A stretch of 64,000 nt of DNA from Holzapfeliella saturejae (GCF_037546065.1 NZ_JAWMWG010000001.1:744001-808000), one strand, 5' to 3'; numbered from the stretch's first letter, positions 41,878 through 51,520 are shown. Numbers and translations are program-made. Notes: a model not told the origin generated them from the letters alone.

Positions 41878-43353
41878 ATGAAAGGTCAAAAAATAGTCAG
41901 TCAAATATTGGGGCTTTTAACCGTACTGATTGCTGTTATCTTAGCAACAACTAATCAGCCCAAAGTTAAAGCAGCAACAGTCGATGAAGTTAAAGCAAAA
42001 GGTGAATTAGTCATGGGGACTGCTCCAGATTATCCACCTTACGAATTTTTAGCAACAGTTGATGGCTCACAAAAAGTTGTCGGAATGGATGTTCAAATTG
42101 GACAAGATATTGCAGATAGATTAGGTGTTAAGTTAGTCGTTAAAACAATGGACTTTGATTCATTACTTGTGGCATTGGAAACGAAAAAAATTGATATGGT
42201 AATTTCTGGAATGTCAGCAACAGATGAAAGAAAGAAGAGTGTTGATTTTTCAGATCCTTATTACAAATCAAAGCAAATGTTCGTTATCCGTAAAGATGAA
42301 GCTAATGATTTGAAATCGGCTAGTGACATTAAAAACCAAACAGTCGGTGTTCAAATTGGTAGTATGCAACAAGATATTTTGAAATCAAGTTTTCCTGAAG
42401 CCAAAGCCTCAGCATTAACCAATGTCAATGATTTATTGCTGTCTTTGAAATCAAAGAAAACAGCAGCTTTCCTAACAGAATCTGCTGTAGCTGAAGCCTA
42501 TGTCAGTCATAATTCAGATATTGCAAGTATTAGTGCTGATGTGAATGAAGAAGATATGAGCGGAACTGCGATTGCATTTTCTAAAAATTCAGATGATTTA
42601 GTTGCAACAGCTAATAGTGTGATTAAGAACATTGCAGACAACAACTTAATTCAAAAATACTTGGCAGATGCTGGTAATTATTTAGAGTCGCCATCAGATC
42701 AACAACAAGGTCCTTGGCAATTGGTATTAAGTTATTGGCCATACTTTGTTTCAGGGTTAGGAACTACGCTACTAATTACGGTTATTTCAATTTTCTTTGG
42801 TGTTATTTTAGGTGTTGTATTTGCATTATTTAGAATTTCACACTTCAAATTATTAAATATGGTAACAGCAGCCTTCGTTGAATTTATTCGGGGAACACCT
42901 TTAATGATTCAAATTATGTTTGTTTACTTCGGTGTTGGAGCCTTTGTGAATATTCCAGCTTTAATATCAGGAATCATCGCTGTTTCAATCAATAGTGCAG
43001 CTTATGTTTCTGAAATTATCCGTGGTGGAATTAACTCGGTTCCAAAAGGACAAACAGAAGCTGCAAGAAGTTTAGGATTATCAGCAAAAGATACATTTAC
43101 GAGTGTTATTTTTCCGCAAGCTATCAAAAATATCTGGCCTTCACTAGGAAATGAATTTATTTCACTAATTAAAGAAACCTCAATCGTTTCAATTATTGGG
43201 GTAGCTGATTTGATTTATCAATTAAAAGCTGTTCAATCTGTTACTTATCAAGGCGTTATTCCAATTGTTATTGCCATGATTATTTACTTTGTGATTACTT
43301 ACAGCCTAACCAAACTATTAAACCACTTTGAAGGGAAGATGAAGCATGAATAA
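41878..43353 (+). CDS. Polar amino acid ABC transporter, fused substrate-binding protein and permease
   Basis: Importer subunit that joins a family 3 solute-binding domain to its permease in one chain, as in GlnP of lactic acid bacteria. The 491-residue protein has a signal-like hydrophobic N-terminus (about residues 8-25), a single binding domain (about 35-270: ELVMGTAPDYPPYEF, DFSDPYYKSKQMF), and a permease domain with several membrane segments (about 280-490) containing the EAA loop EAARSLGLSAKDTFTSVIFP. The substrate is glutamine, glutamate, arginine or similar; sequence does not decide. The ribosome site TAGGAGG is strong. It overlaps the ATPase gene by 8 bases. Confidence 0.92.
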   Translation: MKGQKIVSQILGLLTVLIAVILATTNQPKVKAATVDEVKAKGELVMGTAPDYPPYEFLATVDGSQKVVGMDVQIGQDIADRLGVKLVVKTMDFDSLLVALETKKIDMVISGMSATDERKKSVDFSDPYYKSKQMFVIRKDEANDLKSASDIKNQTVGVQIGSMQQDILKSSFPEAKASALTNVNDLLLSLKSKKTAAFLTESAVAEAYVSHNSDIASISADVNEEDMSGTAIAFSKNSDDLVATANSVIKNIADNNLIQKYLADAGNYLESPSDQQQGPWQLVLSYWPYFVSGLGTTLLITVISIFFGVILGVVFALFRISHFKLLNMVTAAFVEFIRGTPLMIQIMFVYFGVGAFVNIPALISGIIAVSINSAAYVSEIIRGGINSVPKGQTEAARSLGLSAKDTFTSVIFPQAIKNIWPSLGNEFISLIKETSIVSIIGVADLIYQLKAVQSVTYQGVIPIVIAMIIYFVITYSLTKLLNHFEGKMKHE

Positions 43354-44092
43354 TTTAATTAAAGTCAAGGGACTAGGTAAGTCATACGGCGATAAGAAAG
43401 TCCTTGAAAATATCAATACAGAAGTCAACCAGGGCGATGTTATCGCAATTATTGGCCCATCTGGTGGGGGTAAAAGTACCTTCTTAAGAACTTTGAATTC
43501 ACTTGAAACCGTTACAGAAGGATCTATTGAGTTTGAAGGACAAGATATTACAAAATTATCAGATAAAAAATTAAATCAGTTACGTGAAAAAATGGGAATG
43601 GTCTTTCAAGACTTCAACTTGTTCAGCAATATGACAGTTCAGCAAAATATTACTTTAGCACTTAAAAAAATAAAAGGTTTAACTGAAACAGAAGCCAACC
43701 AAAAAGCTTTAGCTTTGCTCAAACAAGTGGGGATGGCCCAATTTGAACAAAGTTATCCAACGTCATTATCTGGTGGGCAAAAACAACGTGTGGCAATTGC
43801 TCGGGCATTAGCCATGAAACCTGATGTCATGTTATTTGATGAACCGACTAGTGCTTTAGATCCCGAAATGGTCGGAGAAGTACTTAAAGTCATGCAAGAT
43901 TTAGCTAAAGAGGGCATGACTATGGTGATTGTGACTCATGAAATGGGGTTTGCACGTCACGTCGCTAATAAAGTTTGGTTTATGGATGGTGGTCGCTTTG
44001 CTGAAGTTGGCACACCAGAACAAATCTTTGACCATCCAAAAAATGAACGGACTCAGTTATTCTTATCTCAAGTTTTAGATACAGATTTATAA
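43346..44092 (+). CDS. Polar amino acid ABC transporter ATP-binding protein
   Basis: ATPase that drives the fused binding-permease protein encoded upstream. The 248-residue protein has Walker A GPSGGGKST (about residues 38-46; Gly where Ser is usual in GPSGSGKS), the Q-loop VFQDFNLF, signature LSGGQKQRVAIARA, Walker B VMLFDEPTSALD and switch VTHEMGF. The start ATG 43346 overlaps the permease stop. The pair forms a two-gene operon with no terminator visible afterwards; the next gene has its own promoter-like sequence. Confidence 0.95.
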   Translation: MNNLIKVKGLGKSYGDKKVLENINTEVNQGDVIAIIGPSGGGKSTFLRTLNSLETVTEGSIEFEGQDITKLSDKKLNQLREKMGMVFQDFNLFSNMTVQQNITLALKKIKGLTETEANQKALALLKQVGMAQFEQSYPTSLSGGQKQRVAIARALAMKPDVMLFDEPTSALDPEMVGEVLKVMQDLAKEGMTMVIVTHEMGFARHVANKVWFMDGGRFAEVGTPEQIFDHPKNERTQLFLSQVLDTDL

Positions 44093-44114
44093 CATTAAGC
44101 ATAGCGGAGATTTG

Positions 44115-44123
44115 TGATATTAT
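44115..44123 (+). promoter_or_regulatory. Candidate extended -10 promoter for uvrC
   Basis: TG-a-TATTAT (44115-44123), with TTAAGC (44095-44100) 17 bases upstream as a weak -35. Confidence 0.45.
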
Positions 44124-44157
44124 ATAGTAGAATAAATTAATCCTGATAAAGAAAAGG

Positions 44158-45963
44158 GTGTTAACGATTATTTCACAATATTTAGATCACAAATTAGCGC
44201 TTCTTCCCGATTTGCCGGGATGTTACTTAATGAAGAATAAAGATAATCATATTATATATGTTGGTAAAGCTAAGAATTTAAAGAACCGGGTGCGTTCTTA
44301 CTTTAAAACCCAACATGAAGGTAAAACAGCGCGTCTTGTCGCAGATATCGTCGATTTTGAAACAATCGTGACATCTAGTGATAAAGAGGCGTTTTTGCTT
44401 GAGGTCACCTTAATTCAAAAGCATCAACCGCATTATAATATTAAATTAAAACAGGGGACGGGATATCCGTATATTCAGATTACGAATGAACGAGACCCGA
44501 TTATCAAGATCACAAGTGAGATTAAAAATGATCACAGTTTTTATTTTGGTCCTTATCCAAATGTTTATGCAGCAGAAGAGACAATGCACTTTATTCAAAA
44601 AGTGTATCCTTTAAGACGTTGCCAAGGAAACTTAAAAAGACCTTGCTTGTATTATCATATGGGACAGTGTTTAGGGGCATGTTTTAAAGAAGTACCTAAA
44701 AGTGTCTATCGAGAACAAATCAAAAAGATTAAACGCTTTTTAAATGGTGATGTTGCCGATGTAAAAAAAGAATTAACTGAAAAGATGAGGGATGCAGCTG
44801 CCGAACTTAACTTTGAGCGAGCAGGTGAATTGCGGGATCAAATTCACTATATTGAAGCAACAGTTGAAAAACAAAAAATCATCACAACTGACAAGACAAC
44901 GCGAGATATTATCAATTTTTATGTGGATAAGGGTTGGATATCCATTCAAATTTTCTTCATTCGTCAATCTCGACTATTAAAACGAGAAAAGAAATTGTTT
45001 ACCTTAACCGATGATGTTATTGATGAGATGACCACATTTATCTTGCAGTTTTACAAACAAGACAATCAATTACTTCCTAAAGAAATTGTTGTACCCGCTG
45101 AATTAGATACAGCTTTTTTAAGTGAGTTGATTGGAGCAAAAGTAATTTCACCAACACGTGGTACTAAAAAAGAATTGCTTGATTTGGCTCAAAAGAATAG
45201 TCAACTCGTATTAGAAGAGAAGTTCAAATTAATTGAGATGGATGAAAGAAAAACCATTGGGGCTCAGCGTGAAATTTTTGAAGCCTTAAAATTACCTTAT
45301 GGGTCAATTATTGAATCATTTGACCATTCTCATATTCAAGGAACAGATCCGGTTTCAGCAATGGTTCAGTTTACCGATGGGAAAAAGAACACACATAACT
45401 ATCGTAAATATAAATTATCAGGTCGTTTTGAACACCAAAATGGAGCTGATGAAGCAGCAAACACACGAGAAGTGATTCGCAGACGTTATGAAAGATTGTT
45501 GAAAGAAAAACAGACTTTACCGGATTTAATTTTGATGGATGGTGGCGATATTGAAGTTAATGCCGCAAAAGATGTTTTAAGAAATGAATTGGGTTTAGCA
45601 ATTCCAGTTGCTGGTATGGTTAAAAATGATAAACATAAAACTTCAGAGTTGATTTTTGGCGATCCTTTACAAGTAGTGAGTTTAAAACGTAATTCACAAG
45701 GATTTTATTTATTACAAAGAATCCAAGATGAGGTGCACCGTTTTGCGATTAATTATCACCGACAAAAACGCAGTAAAAACTCACTTTCTTCCCAGCTTGA
45801 AACGATTCCAGGTATTGGTCCTAAAACCAGACAAAAACTAATGCGACACTTTGGGACATTAACGAAAATTAAACAAGCATCTATTTCTGAATTACAAGAA
45901 GCAGGGTTAACTAAAAAGCAATCTCAAACTTTAACTTTGTCGTTATCAGCCAAAAAAAGGTAG
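44158..45963 (+). CDS. uvrC: Excinuclease ABC subunit UvrC
   Basis: Makes both incisions around lesions in nucleotide excision repair. It has an N-terminal GIY-YIG domain (GCYLMKNKDNHIIYVGKAK, about residues 21-39), four-Cys region (RRCQGNLKRPC, GQCLGAC), a UVR segment (AAAELNFERAGELRDQI), an RNase H-like domain (IESFDHSHIQG) and a C-terminal HhH (IPGIGPKTRQKLMRHFG). The start is uncertain. GTG 44158 overlaps its only good ribosome site, AAAAGGG (44152-44158); that site is better placed for ATT 44167 or 44170, which would shorten the protein by 3-4 residues. Family length about 600. Confidence 0.93.
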   Translation: MLTIISQYLDHKLALLPDLPGCYLMKNKDNHIIYVGKAKNLKNRVRSYFKTQHEGKTARLVADIVDFETIVTSSDKEAFLLEVTLIQKHQPHYNIKLKQGTGYPYIQITNERDPIIKITSEIKNDHSFYFGPYPNVYAAEETMHFIQKVYPLRRCQGNLKRPCLYYHMGQCLGACFKEVPKSVYREQIKKIKRFLNGDVADVKKELTEKMRDAAAELNFERAGELRDQIHYIEATVEKQKIITTDKTTRDIINFYVDKGWISIQIFFIRQSRLLKREKKLFTLTDDVIDEMTTFILQFYKQDNQLLPKEIVVPAELDTAFLSELIGAKVISPTRGTKKELLDLAQKNSQLVLEEKFKLIEMDERKTIGAQREIFEALKLPYGSIIESFDHSHIQGTDPVSAMVQFTDGKKNTHNYRKYKLSGRFEHQNGADEAANTREVIRRRYERLLKEKQTLPDLILMDGGDIEVNAAKDVLRNELGLAIPVAGMVKNDKHKTSELIFGDPLQVVSLKRNSQGFYLLQRIQDEVHRFAINYHRQKRSKNSLSSQLETIPGIGPKTRQKLMRHFGTLTKIKQASISELQEAGLTKKQSQTLTLSLSAKKR

Positions 45964-46022
45964 AAGATTAATCTTGTTGTACATTTTATTTTTAAAATCA
46001 ATATCATAAGCAAATGCAATCA

Positions 46023-46031
46023 TGGTATGAT
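46023..46031 (+). promoter_or_regulatory. Candidate extended -10 promoter for obg
   Basis: TG-g-TATGAT (46023-46031), an extended -10. The place for a -35 (46003-46008) reads ATCATA, a poor match. Confidence 0.45.
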
Positions 46032-46066
46032 AGTTAGAGTCAGAAATACTCGTAAGGAGGAATACA

Positions 46067-47362
46067 ATGTTTGTTGATCATACCCGAGTGGAAGTGCAAG
46101 CAGGAAAAGGTGGAGACGGTGCAATAAGTTTTCGCCGCGAAAAATATGTCCCTATGGGGGGACCAGCCGGAGGCGATGGTGGCCGCGGTGGTAGTATCAT
46201 TTTTAAAGTCGATCCAGGACTTAGAACATTAATGGATTTTAAATTCCGTCGTAAATTTAAAGCAAAAAGCGGCGAAAATGGTATGAATAAATCAATGTAC
46301 GGTCGTCAAGCTGAGGACTCAATTATTGCAGTTCCAGCTGGAACTACTGTATATGATGATGAAACCAATGAAGTGATTGGTGATTTAACACACGATGGTG
46401 AAGAATTAGTTGTGGCAAAAGGAGGCCGTGGAGGCCGTGGAAACATTCACTTTAAGTCAGCAAAAAATTCAGCACCAGAAGTAGCTGAAAATGGTGAACC
46501 AGGCCAATTTCGTAAATTAAGATTAGAACTTAAAGTGATTGCGGATGTTGGTTTAGTTGGTTTTCCATCTGTAGGTAAATCAACGTTGCTTTCAGTTGCA
46601 ACCTCTGCAAAACCTAAAATTGCCGCTTATCATTTTACGACACTAGTTCCTAATTTAGGAATGGTTCAACTAGATAGTGGTCAAGATTTTGCCATGGCTG
46701 ATCTACCTGGTCTTATTGAAGGGGCTTCTTTAGGCGTTGGATTAGGAATTCAATTCTTACGCCACATTGAAAGAACTAAAGTTATTTTACATTTAATTGA
46801 TATGGATCCTAATAATGGTCGTGAACCTTATGAAGATTATCAAACTATTCGTAAAGAATTAAAAACATACGATGATAACTTGATGCAAACACCCGAAATT
46901 GTTGTGGCAACTAAGATGGATGTTCCAGGTGCAGAAGAAAGATTAGCTGAATTCAAAGCTGAGTTTGAAAATACACCTGAAATATTTGAAATTTCATCAG
47001 TGACACATCAAGGTGTTAAAGCCTTACTTCAAAAAACAGCAGATGTGCTAGAAACACTACCTAAAGAAGTGAAGACAGTAGCTGCTGAAACAGAAGATAT
47101 TAAACATCAAAACTACGACTACAAGGCAGAAGATAAACAAGATGAATTCTACATCGAAAAAGAAAATGCTGGTATGTATGTCGTTAAAGGTGAAAAAGTC
47201 GAAAGACTACTTCAAATGTCTAATTTGACACATAATGATGGTATTATGCGTTTTGCAAGACAATTACGTTCATTTGGTATTGATGATGCCTTGCGTGAAG
47301 CCGGAGCCAAGAATGGCGATGATGTCTTTATTGGTGACTTCTCATTTGAATTTGTTGAGTAG
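46067..47362 (+). CDS. obg: GTPase Obg (ObgE/CgtA)
   Basis: Essential ribosome-associated GTPase linked to 50S assembly and stress signalling. The 431-residue protein has the glycine-rich Obg fold at the N-terminus (GGPAGGDGGRGG, about 31-42), G1 loop GFPSVGKSTLLS, DLPGLIEGA, the NKxD-like motif TKMD and the C-terminal OCT domain found in Firmicutes. Start ATG 46067 follows GTAAGGAGG. It is followed 19 bases later by an OatA-type gene, so a shared transcript is likely. Confidence 0.96.
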   Translation: MFVDHTRVEVQAGKGGDGAISFRREKYVPMGGPAGGDGGRGGSIIFKVDPGLRTLMDFKFRRKFKAKSGENGMNKSMYGRQAEDSIIAVPAGTTVYDDETNEVIGDLTHDGEELVVAKGGRGGRGNIHFKSAKNSAPEVAENGEPGQFRKLRLELKVIADVGLVGFPSVGKSTLLSVATSAKPKIAAYHFTTLVPNLGMVQLDSGQDFAMADLPGLIEGASLGVGLGIQFLRHIERTKVILHLIDMDPNNGREPYEDYQTIRKELKTYDDNLMQTPEIVVATKMDVPGAEERLAEFKAEFENTPEIFEISSVTHQGVKALLQKTADVLETLPKEVKTVAAETEDIKHQNYDYKAEDKQDEFYIEKENAGMYVVKGEKVERLLQMSNLTHNDGIMRFARQLRSFGIDDALREAGAKNGDDVFIGDFSFEFVE

Positions 47363-47381
47363 AACAAAGGAGTAACACCGG

Positions 47382-49334
47382 ATGAAGAAAGAAATAGAAA
47401 AGAAACGTTATTTAACAGGAATTGATGGTCTAAGAGCACTAGCGGTTATTGGGGTTATCTTATACCATATTAATCCCAATCAATTTATAGGGGGTTACTT
47501 GGGAGTATTAATTTTCTTCGTTTTATCAGGGTACTTTATTACAAGTCACTTGATTAAAAACTTTGAAAATAATACATTTAGTTTTCGTAATTTTTACAGT
47601 AAAAGAGTTAAACGAATATATCCACAATTAGTTAGTGTTTTGGCACTAACTAGTACATATATTTTGCTTTTTCAGCGTAATTTATTGGCGCAACTCTATC
47701 AAATAGTTGTGACAAATTTAGTAGGTGTTTATAACTTTTGGCAGATTTTTAATGGTCAATCTTATTTTGAACGATTTGCACAAAATGAATCACCATTCAT
47801 TCACCTATGGACGTTATCTATTGAATGGCAATATTATGTGATATGGCCGTTGATTTTATTTGCCTGTTATCGTTTTTCAAAGAAAAAGCGTTATCCAATT
47901 TTAACGGCTTTAATTTTGACTGTTATTTCAATTATTTTAATGGCAGTCCTTTATCGCCCGGGAATTGATACAAGTCGTATCTACTACGGGACAGACACCC
48001 GATTGTTTGCTTTGATGATGGGGTCATTATTAGGCATGATTTGGCCAAGAGAAAAATTGACTCAGCATGTTCAAAAAATGACTTCAACAGTCTTAAACTC
48101 TGTTGGAACTGTAAGTTTACTTGTTATTTTGGGAATGAGCCTGTTGCCAAGTATGAACCCTCAACAAGGATTTGCTTATTTAGGTGGAATGGCTATTTTT
48201 TCAGTCTTTACGACATTATTGGTAGCTGTTATCGTTCATCCCGCAGCTTTATTTAATCGATTGCTAACGAATCCAATCTTTAGTTATTTAGGAACAAGAA
48301 GTTATGGTATTTATCTTTATCAATTTCCGGTTATGATATTCTTTGAAAATCGTTTCCGAAATATTGCCGATCATCCCATCTTGTATCCCGTAATTGAAGT
48401 GATTTTGATTTTAATGGTATCAGAGCTGTCTTATCAATTAATTGAAAAACAAGCTCATAAATTGACGCTTAAGGGGTTAATTAGCCAACTAAAATCATTT
48501 AAGTCGCTGGGTATTCGCTTACAAACAAAGTGGGGAATATCTGCTGTTATCCTAGCATTATTTGCTGGTGCAGTTATAACTTCGCCGTTTGTTAAAGCTT
48601 CAGATGCAAAAGATAGTCAACTTGCGAAAACAATAGCTTCAAATGGTGAAAAGAATCAAGCTGAAAATAAAGAATTGATTGCTCAAGCGCAAAATAGACA
48701 AAAACAGGCAGCAGAAGAGGCAGCTAAAAAAGCATCTCCTTTTCAAGCGGTTATTGATCAAGCTAAACAAAATGAAAAAAGTGGTCCTGTTAACGCTGCT
48801 TATGAAAGCTATGGGTTAACACAGCCACAATTACAGTTGATGCAATTTTTACCTATTTCTGGAGTCGGAGACTCTGTTATGGCAGGATCATCTAATATTT
48901 TGAAGACATTATTTCCTCAAATGATTGTTGATGCAACAATTTCACGACAAATGATTCAAAGTTTCGATGTCATTGCGCAATATCAACAAGAAAAAGCATT
49001 GAATAATATCGTCTTAATTGGACTGGGAACAAATGGTCCTTTTTCAAGTGATAATCTTAATCAATTGATTAGTCAAATTGGGCAAGACCATACTATTTTT
49101 TGGATTAATACATATGTTCCAAGCCGTCAGTGGCAAAACAGTGTTAACCAGGTTGTACAACAAGCTGCAACCGAACATCAAAACTTTAAGGTAATTGATT
49201 GGTATGGTTACTCAAAAGGTCATGATGATTGGTTTTATGAAGACCAAATTCACCCTAACCCTGAGGGTGCAAAATATTATGCAACATACATTGCAAAAAC
49301 AATTCTTGAAAGTATTAATTTAAAAGGTGAGTGA
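47382..49334 (+). CDS. oatA: Peptidoglycan O-acetyltransferase-like protein (OatA family), copy 1
   Basis: Predicted to O-acetylate peptidoglycan outside the cell, which raises resistance to lysozyme. The 650-residue protein has an N-terminal membrane acyltransferase-3 domain (about 1-370; GIDGLRALAVIGVILYHINP, LSGYFIT), one further membrane segment (about 390-410), a coiled polar linker and an extracellular SGNH domain with GDSVMAGSS, GLGTNGPF and the DxxH motif DQIHPNPEG. It lies between obg and rnz. The second copy at 51828-53759 is close in sequence, especially the first 60 residues. Substrate site (MurNAc or GlcNAc) cannot be told. Confidence 0.88.
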   Translation: MKKEIEKKRYLTGIDGLRALAVIGVILYHINPNQFIGGYLGVLIFFVLSGYFITSHLIKNFENNTFSFRNFYSKRVKRIYPQLVSVLALTSTYILLFQRNLLAQLYQIVVTNLVGVYNFWQIFNGQSYFERFAQNESPFIHLWTLSIEWQYYVIWPLILFACYRFSKKKRYPILTALILTVISIILMAVLYRPGIDTSRIYYGTDTRLFALMMGSLLGMIWPREKLTQHVQKMTSTVLNSVGTVSLLVILGMSLLPSMNPQQGFAYLGGMAIFSVFTTLLVAVIVHPAALFNRLLTNPIFSYLGTRSYGIYLYQFPVMIFFENRFRNIADHPILYPVIEVILILMVSELSYQLIEKQAHKLTLKGLISQLKSFKSLGIRLQTKWGISAVILALFAGAVITSPFVKASDAKDSQLAKTIASNGEKNQAENKELIAQAQNRQKQAAEEAAKKASPFQAVIDQAKQNEKSGPVNAAYESYGLTQPQLQLMQFLPISGVGDSVMAGSSNILKTLFPQMIVDATISRQMIQSFDVIAQYQQEKALNNIVLIGLGTNGPFSSDNLNQLISQIGQDHTIFWINTYVPSRQWQNSVNQVVQQAATEHQNFKVIDWYGYSKGHDDWFYEDQIHPNPEGAKYYATYIAKTILESINLKGE

Positions 49335-49341
49335 TCGATGA

Positions 49342-50271
49342 ATGGAGTTAGAATTTCTAGGAACAGGTGCAGGAGTACCTGCTAAATCAAGAAACGTCAC
49401 AAGTATTGCATTAAAATTATTAGACGAACTTAATGAAGTTTGGTTGTTTGATGTTGGAGAAGCAACACAGCATCAAATACTTTCAACTACTATTAAACCG
49501 CGAAAAATCACAAAAATATTCTTAACTCACCTACATGGCGATCACTTGTTTGGATTGCCGGGATTATTATCTTCTCGATCATTTCAAGGGGGAGATGGTC
49601 CTTTAACGATTTATGGGCCTCCAAGAGTGGAACAGTTTGTAAAAACAGCATTATCAGTTTCTGATACCCACTTAGGCTATAAAATCAACTATGTTCCAAT
49701 TACTGAATCTGGATTGGTTTTTGATGATCATGGTTTTAAAGTGACTTGTGAAAAGCTGGATCATCGTGTAACTAGTTTCGGCTATCGTGTTGAAGAAAAG
49801 CCGCGAGCTGGTGAATTACTGGTTGATAAGTTGAAAGCCTATCACATTAAATCCGGTCCAATTTATGGTAAACTAAAACGAGGTGAAGAAGTCACACTTG
49901 AAGATGGAACTGTTCTTCAAGGACAAGACTTTTTAGGACCTGATCACCCTGGACGAGTGGTGGCCATCTTTGGCGACACACGTAAAACGCCGCAGAGTAC
50001 AAATCTTGCTCAAGATGCGGATGTGATGGTTCATGAAAGTACGTTCGGTAAATCCGAAGGGAAACTTGCCTATGATTATTACCACTCAACCAATGTCCAA
50101 GCAGCAAACATTGCCAAACAAGCTAATGTGAAAAAATTATTATTAACACATATTTCGGCTCGTTATAATGGCAATTATTCCTACGAATTAGAAAGAGAAG
50201 CCAAAAAAGTCTTCCAAAATACTAAAGTAGTGAAAGACTTTGACATTATTGATGTGCCAATGAAGAGGTAA
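49342..50271 (+). CDS. rnz: Ribonuclease Z
   Basis: Metal-dependent endonuclease that trims tRNA 3' ends, important for tRNAs lacking an encoded CCA. The 309-residue protein has the metal motif FLTHLHGDHLFGLPG (about residues 59-73), a flexible exosite arm (RAGELLVDKLKAYHI), AIFGDTRKT and HESTFG, and the final His in LTHISARY. The start ATG 49342 has AAAGGTGAG (49323-49331) about 10 bases upstream. It is followed by a short-chain dehydrogenase gene, a common pairing in Lactobacillales. Confidence 0.95.
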   Translation: MELEFLGTGAGVPAKSRNVTSIALKLLDELNEVWLFDVGEATQHQILSTTIKPRKITKIFLTHLHGDHLFGLPGLLSSRSFQGGDGPLTIYGPPRVEQFVKTALSVSDTHLGYKINYVPITESGLVFDDHGFKVTCEKLDHRVTSFGYRVEEKPRAGELLVDKLKAYHIKSGPIYGKLKRGEEVTLEDGTVLQGQDFLGPDHPGRVVAIFGDTRKTPQSTNLAQDADVMVHESTFGKSEGKLAYDYYHSTNVQAANIAKQANVKKLLLTHISARYNGNYSYELEREAKKVFQNTKVVKDFDIIDVPMKR

Positions 50272-50277
50272 AATGCT

Positions 50278-51075
50278 ATGAAAAATGTAAATCTAGAAAA
50301 TAAAATAACAGTGATTACAGGAGCATCAAGTGGTATTGGTGCAGAAATTGCAATAGAAGTAGCAAAAAAACAATCGACAGTTGTGTTAATTGCGCGTAAT
50401 ATTGAAAAATTACAGCAAGTTCAGGCAAGAATTAAGCAAGTGGCTGATGTTGATGTTATTTTGATTGCTGCTGATATGAGTCAACCTCATATGATTGACC
50501 AAGTGTATAGCAAAATGAAATCCAAATTAGGGCATTTTGATTATCTTGTCAATGCAGCAGGTTTTGGCAATTTTGATCCTTTTTTTGAAATGTCAATGAC
50601 AACAGCGCATGAGATGTTTGATCTTAACGTTCTCGGATTAATGTACTTTACACGTTTAATCGGTCGTGACATGATGGAAGCAGAATCTGGTAAGATTATT
50701 AATTTAGGCTCGGTTGCAGGTAAAATCCCGACACCTAAAGCTGCCGCATATTCAGCAACAAAAGCAGCAGTTATTCAATTTTCAAATGTTTTACGTTTAG
50801 AATTAGCACCTTTTAACGTTCAAGTCATGACAGTTAATCCAGGACCTGTAGCAACTAACTTTTTTGATATTGCTGATAAAGACGGGCATTATGTTGAAAA
50901 CGTGGGTAGCTTCATGTTGAAGCCAGATGAACTGGCTCAAAAAGTTGTCAGTCACTTTGAAGATTCAAAGAAAGATTTGACTTTACCATTTTCATTGAAT
51001 ATAGCATCTAAATTTTACTTGCTATTTCCGTCAATTGGTGATTATATTATTATGAAATGGGGGGATAAAAAATGA
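50278..51075 (+). CDS. Short-chain dehydrogenase/reductase family protein
   Basis: NAD(P)-dependent oxidoreductase of the classical SDR fold. The 265-residue protein has the dinucleotide motif TGASSGIGAEIA (about residues 13-24), NAAGFGNF, and the catalytic Tyr-Lys in YSATKAA with a Ser upstream in LGSVAGK. The substrate is not predictable. Start ATG 50278 with AAGAGG upstream. It is next to rnz and lapA in an apparent operon and overlaps lapA by 4 bases (ATGA). In many lactic acid bacteria an SDR also follows rnz. Confidence 0.9.
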   Translation: MKNVNLENKITVITGASSGIGAEIAIEVAKKQSTVVLIARNIEKLQQVQARIKQVADVDVILIAADMSQPHMIDQVYSKMKSKLGHFDYLVNAAGFGNFDPFFEMSMTTAHEMFDLNVLGLMYFTRLIGRDMMEAESGKIINLGSVAGKIPTPKAAAYSATKAAVIQFSNVLRLELAPFNVQVMTVNPGPVATNFFDIADKDGHYVENVGSFMLKPDELAQKVVSHFEDSKKDLTLPFSLNIASKFYLLFPSIGDYIIMKWGDKK

Positions 51076-51377
51076 AGAATCAAAAACAATTTATTATTGG
51101 GTTAGTTTTATTACTAGTTGTTGTGTTATTTGCTTTAGCAAATGTTCACTCTGTGAGCGTTAACTTTGGAATTACTTCAATTAGTGTCCCACTTATTTTG
51201 CTAATTGTTGTCATTTTAATTATCGGGGCAGTGTTAGGAATGTTAGTAACCTTAAACACGCAAAGAAGCAATTCAAAAGAAGTGAAATCTTTGAAAAATG
51301 AAGTTAAGACACAAGCAAGTGAATTAAAATCAACAAAAAAAGCAAATTCTAAAAAAGAAACGAAAAAAACTAAATAA
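51072..51377 (+). CDS. LapA domain small membrane protein (DUF1049)
   Basis: 101-residue membrane protein. Two hydrophobic segments (about residues 7-26 and 38-62) are followed by a basic, Lys-rich cytoplasmic tail of about 35 residues that may form a coiled coil. The pattern FALANVHSVSVNFGI between and after the first segment is typical of the LapA/YciS (DUF1049) family. The name covers proteins linked in enterobacteria to lipopolysaccharide assembly, which does not apply here; a Gram-positive role is unknown. It overlaps the SDR gene by 4 bases. Confidence 0.85.
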   Translation: MKNQKQFIIGLVLLLVVVLFALANVHSVSVNFGITSISVPLILLIVVILIIGAVLGMLVTLNTQRSNSKEVKSLKNEVKTQASELKSTKKANSKKETKKTK

Positions 51378-51402
51378 TTTAGATTTACAAATCATAAATG
51401 AC

Positions 51403-51431
51403 TTGATAATATCTAGAATAGATAGTATGAT
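51403..51431 (+). promoter_or_regulatory. Promoter for rpmF
   Basis: TTGATA (51403-51408), a 17-base spacer and TATGAT (51426-51431), about 90 bases before the rpmF start. Confidence 0.65.
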
Positions 51432-51437
51432 GTATTC

Positions 51438-51520
51438 TGTGAGTTATTAAAGCTTAAAGCTTTTTTAGCGTGATGAATAACCATCAATTAAATATTATTT
51501 TTAAGTAAGGAGTGTTTTGA
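51438..51520 (+). promoter_or_regulatory. rpmF leader with nested stems
   Basis: Within the leader AAAGC/GCTTT forms a short hairpin with a TTAAA loop followed by T-run, and GTTATT (about 51443) and AATAAC (about 51476) can pair around it. The T-run after the hairpin could permit partial termination. The structure is short and was judged by eye. Confidence 0.35.

Noticed and set aside
41605..41904. Longer reading of the small minus-strand gene (99 residues)
   Set aside because: The upstream part is Tyr/Ile/Phe-rich, AT-rich spacer and crosses the promoter of the ABC transporter. The start at 41733 has a good ribosome site.
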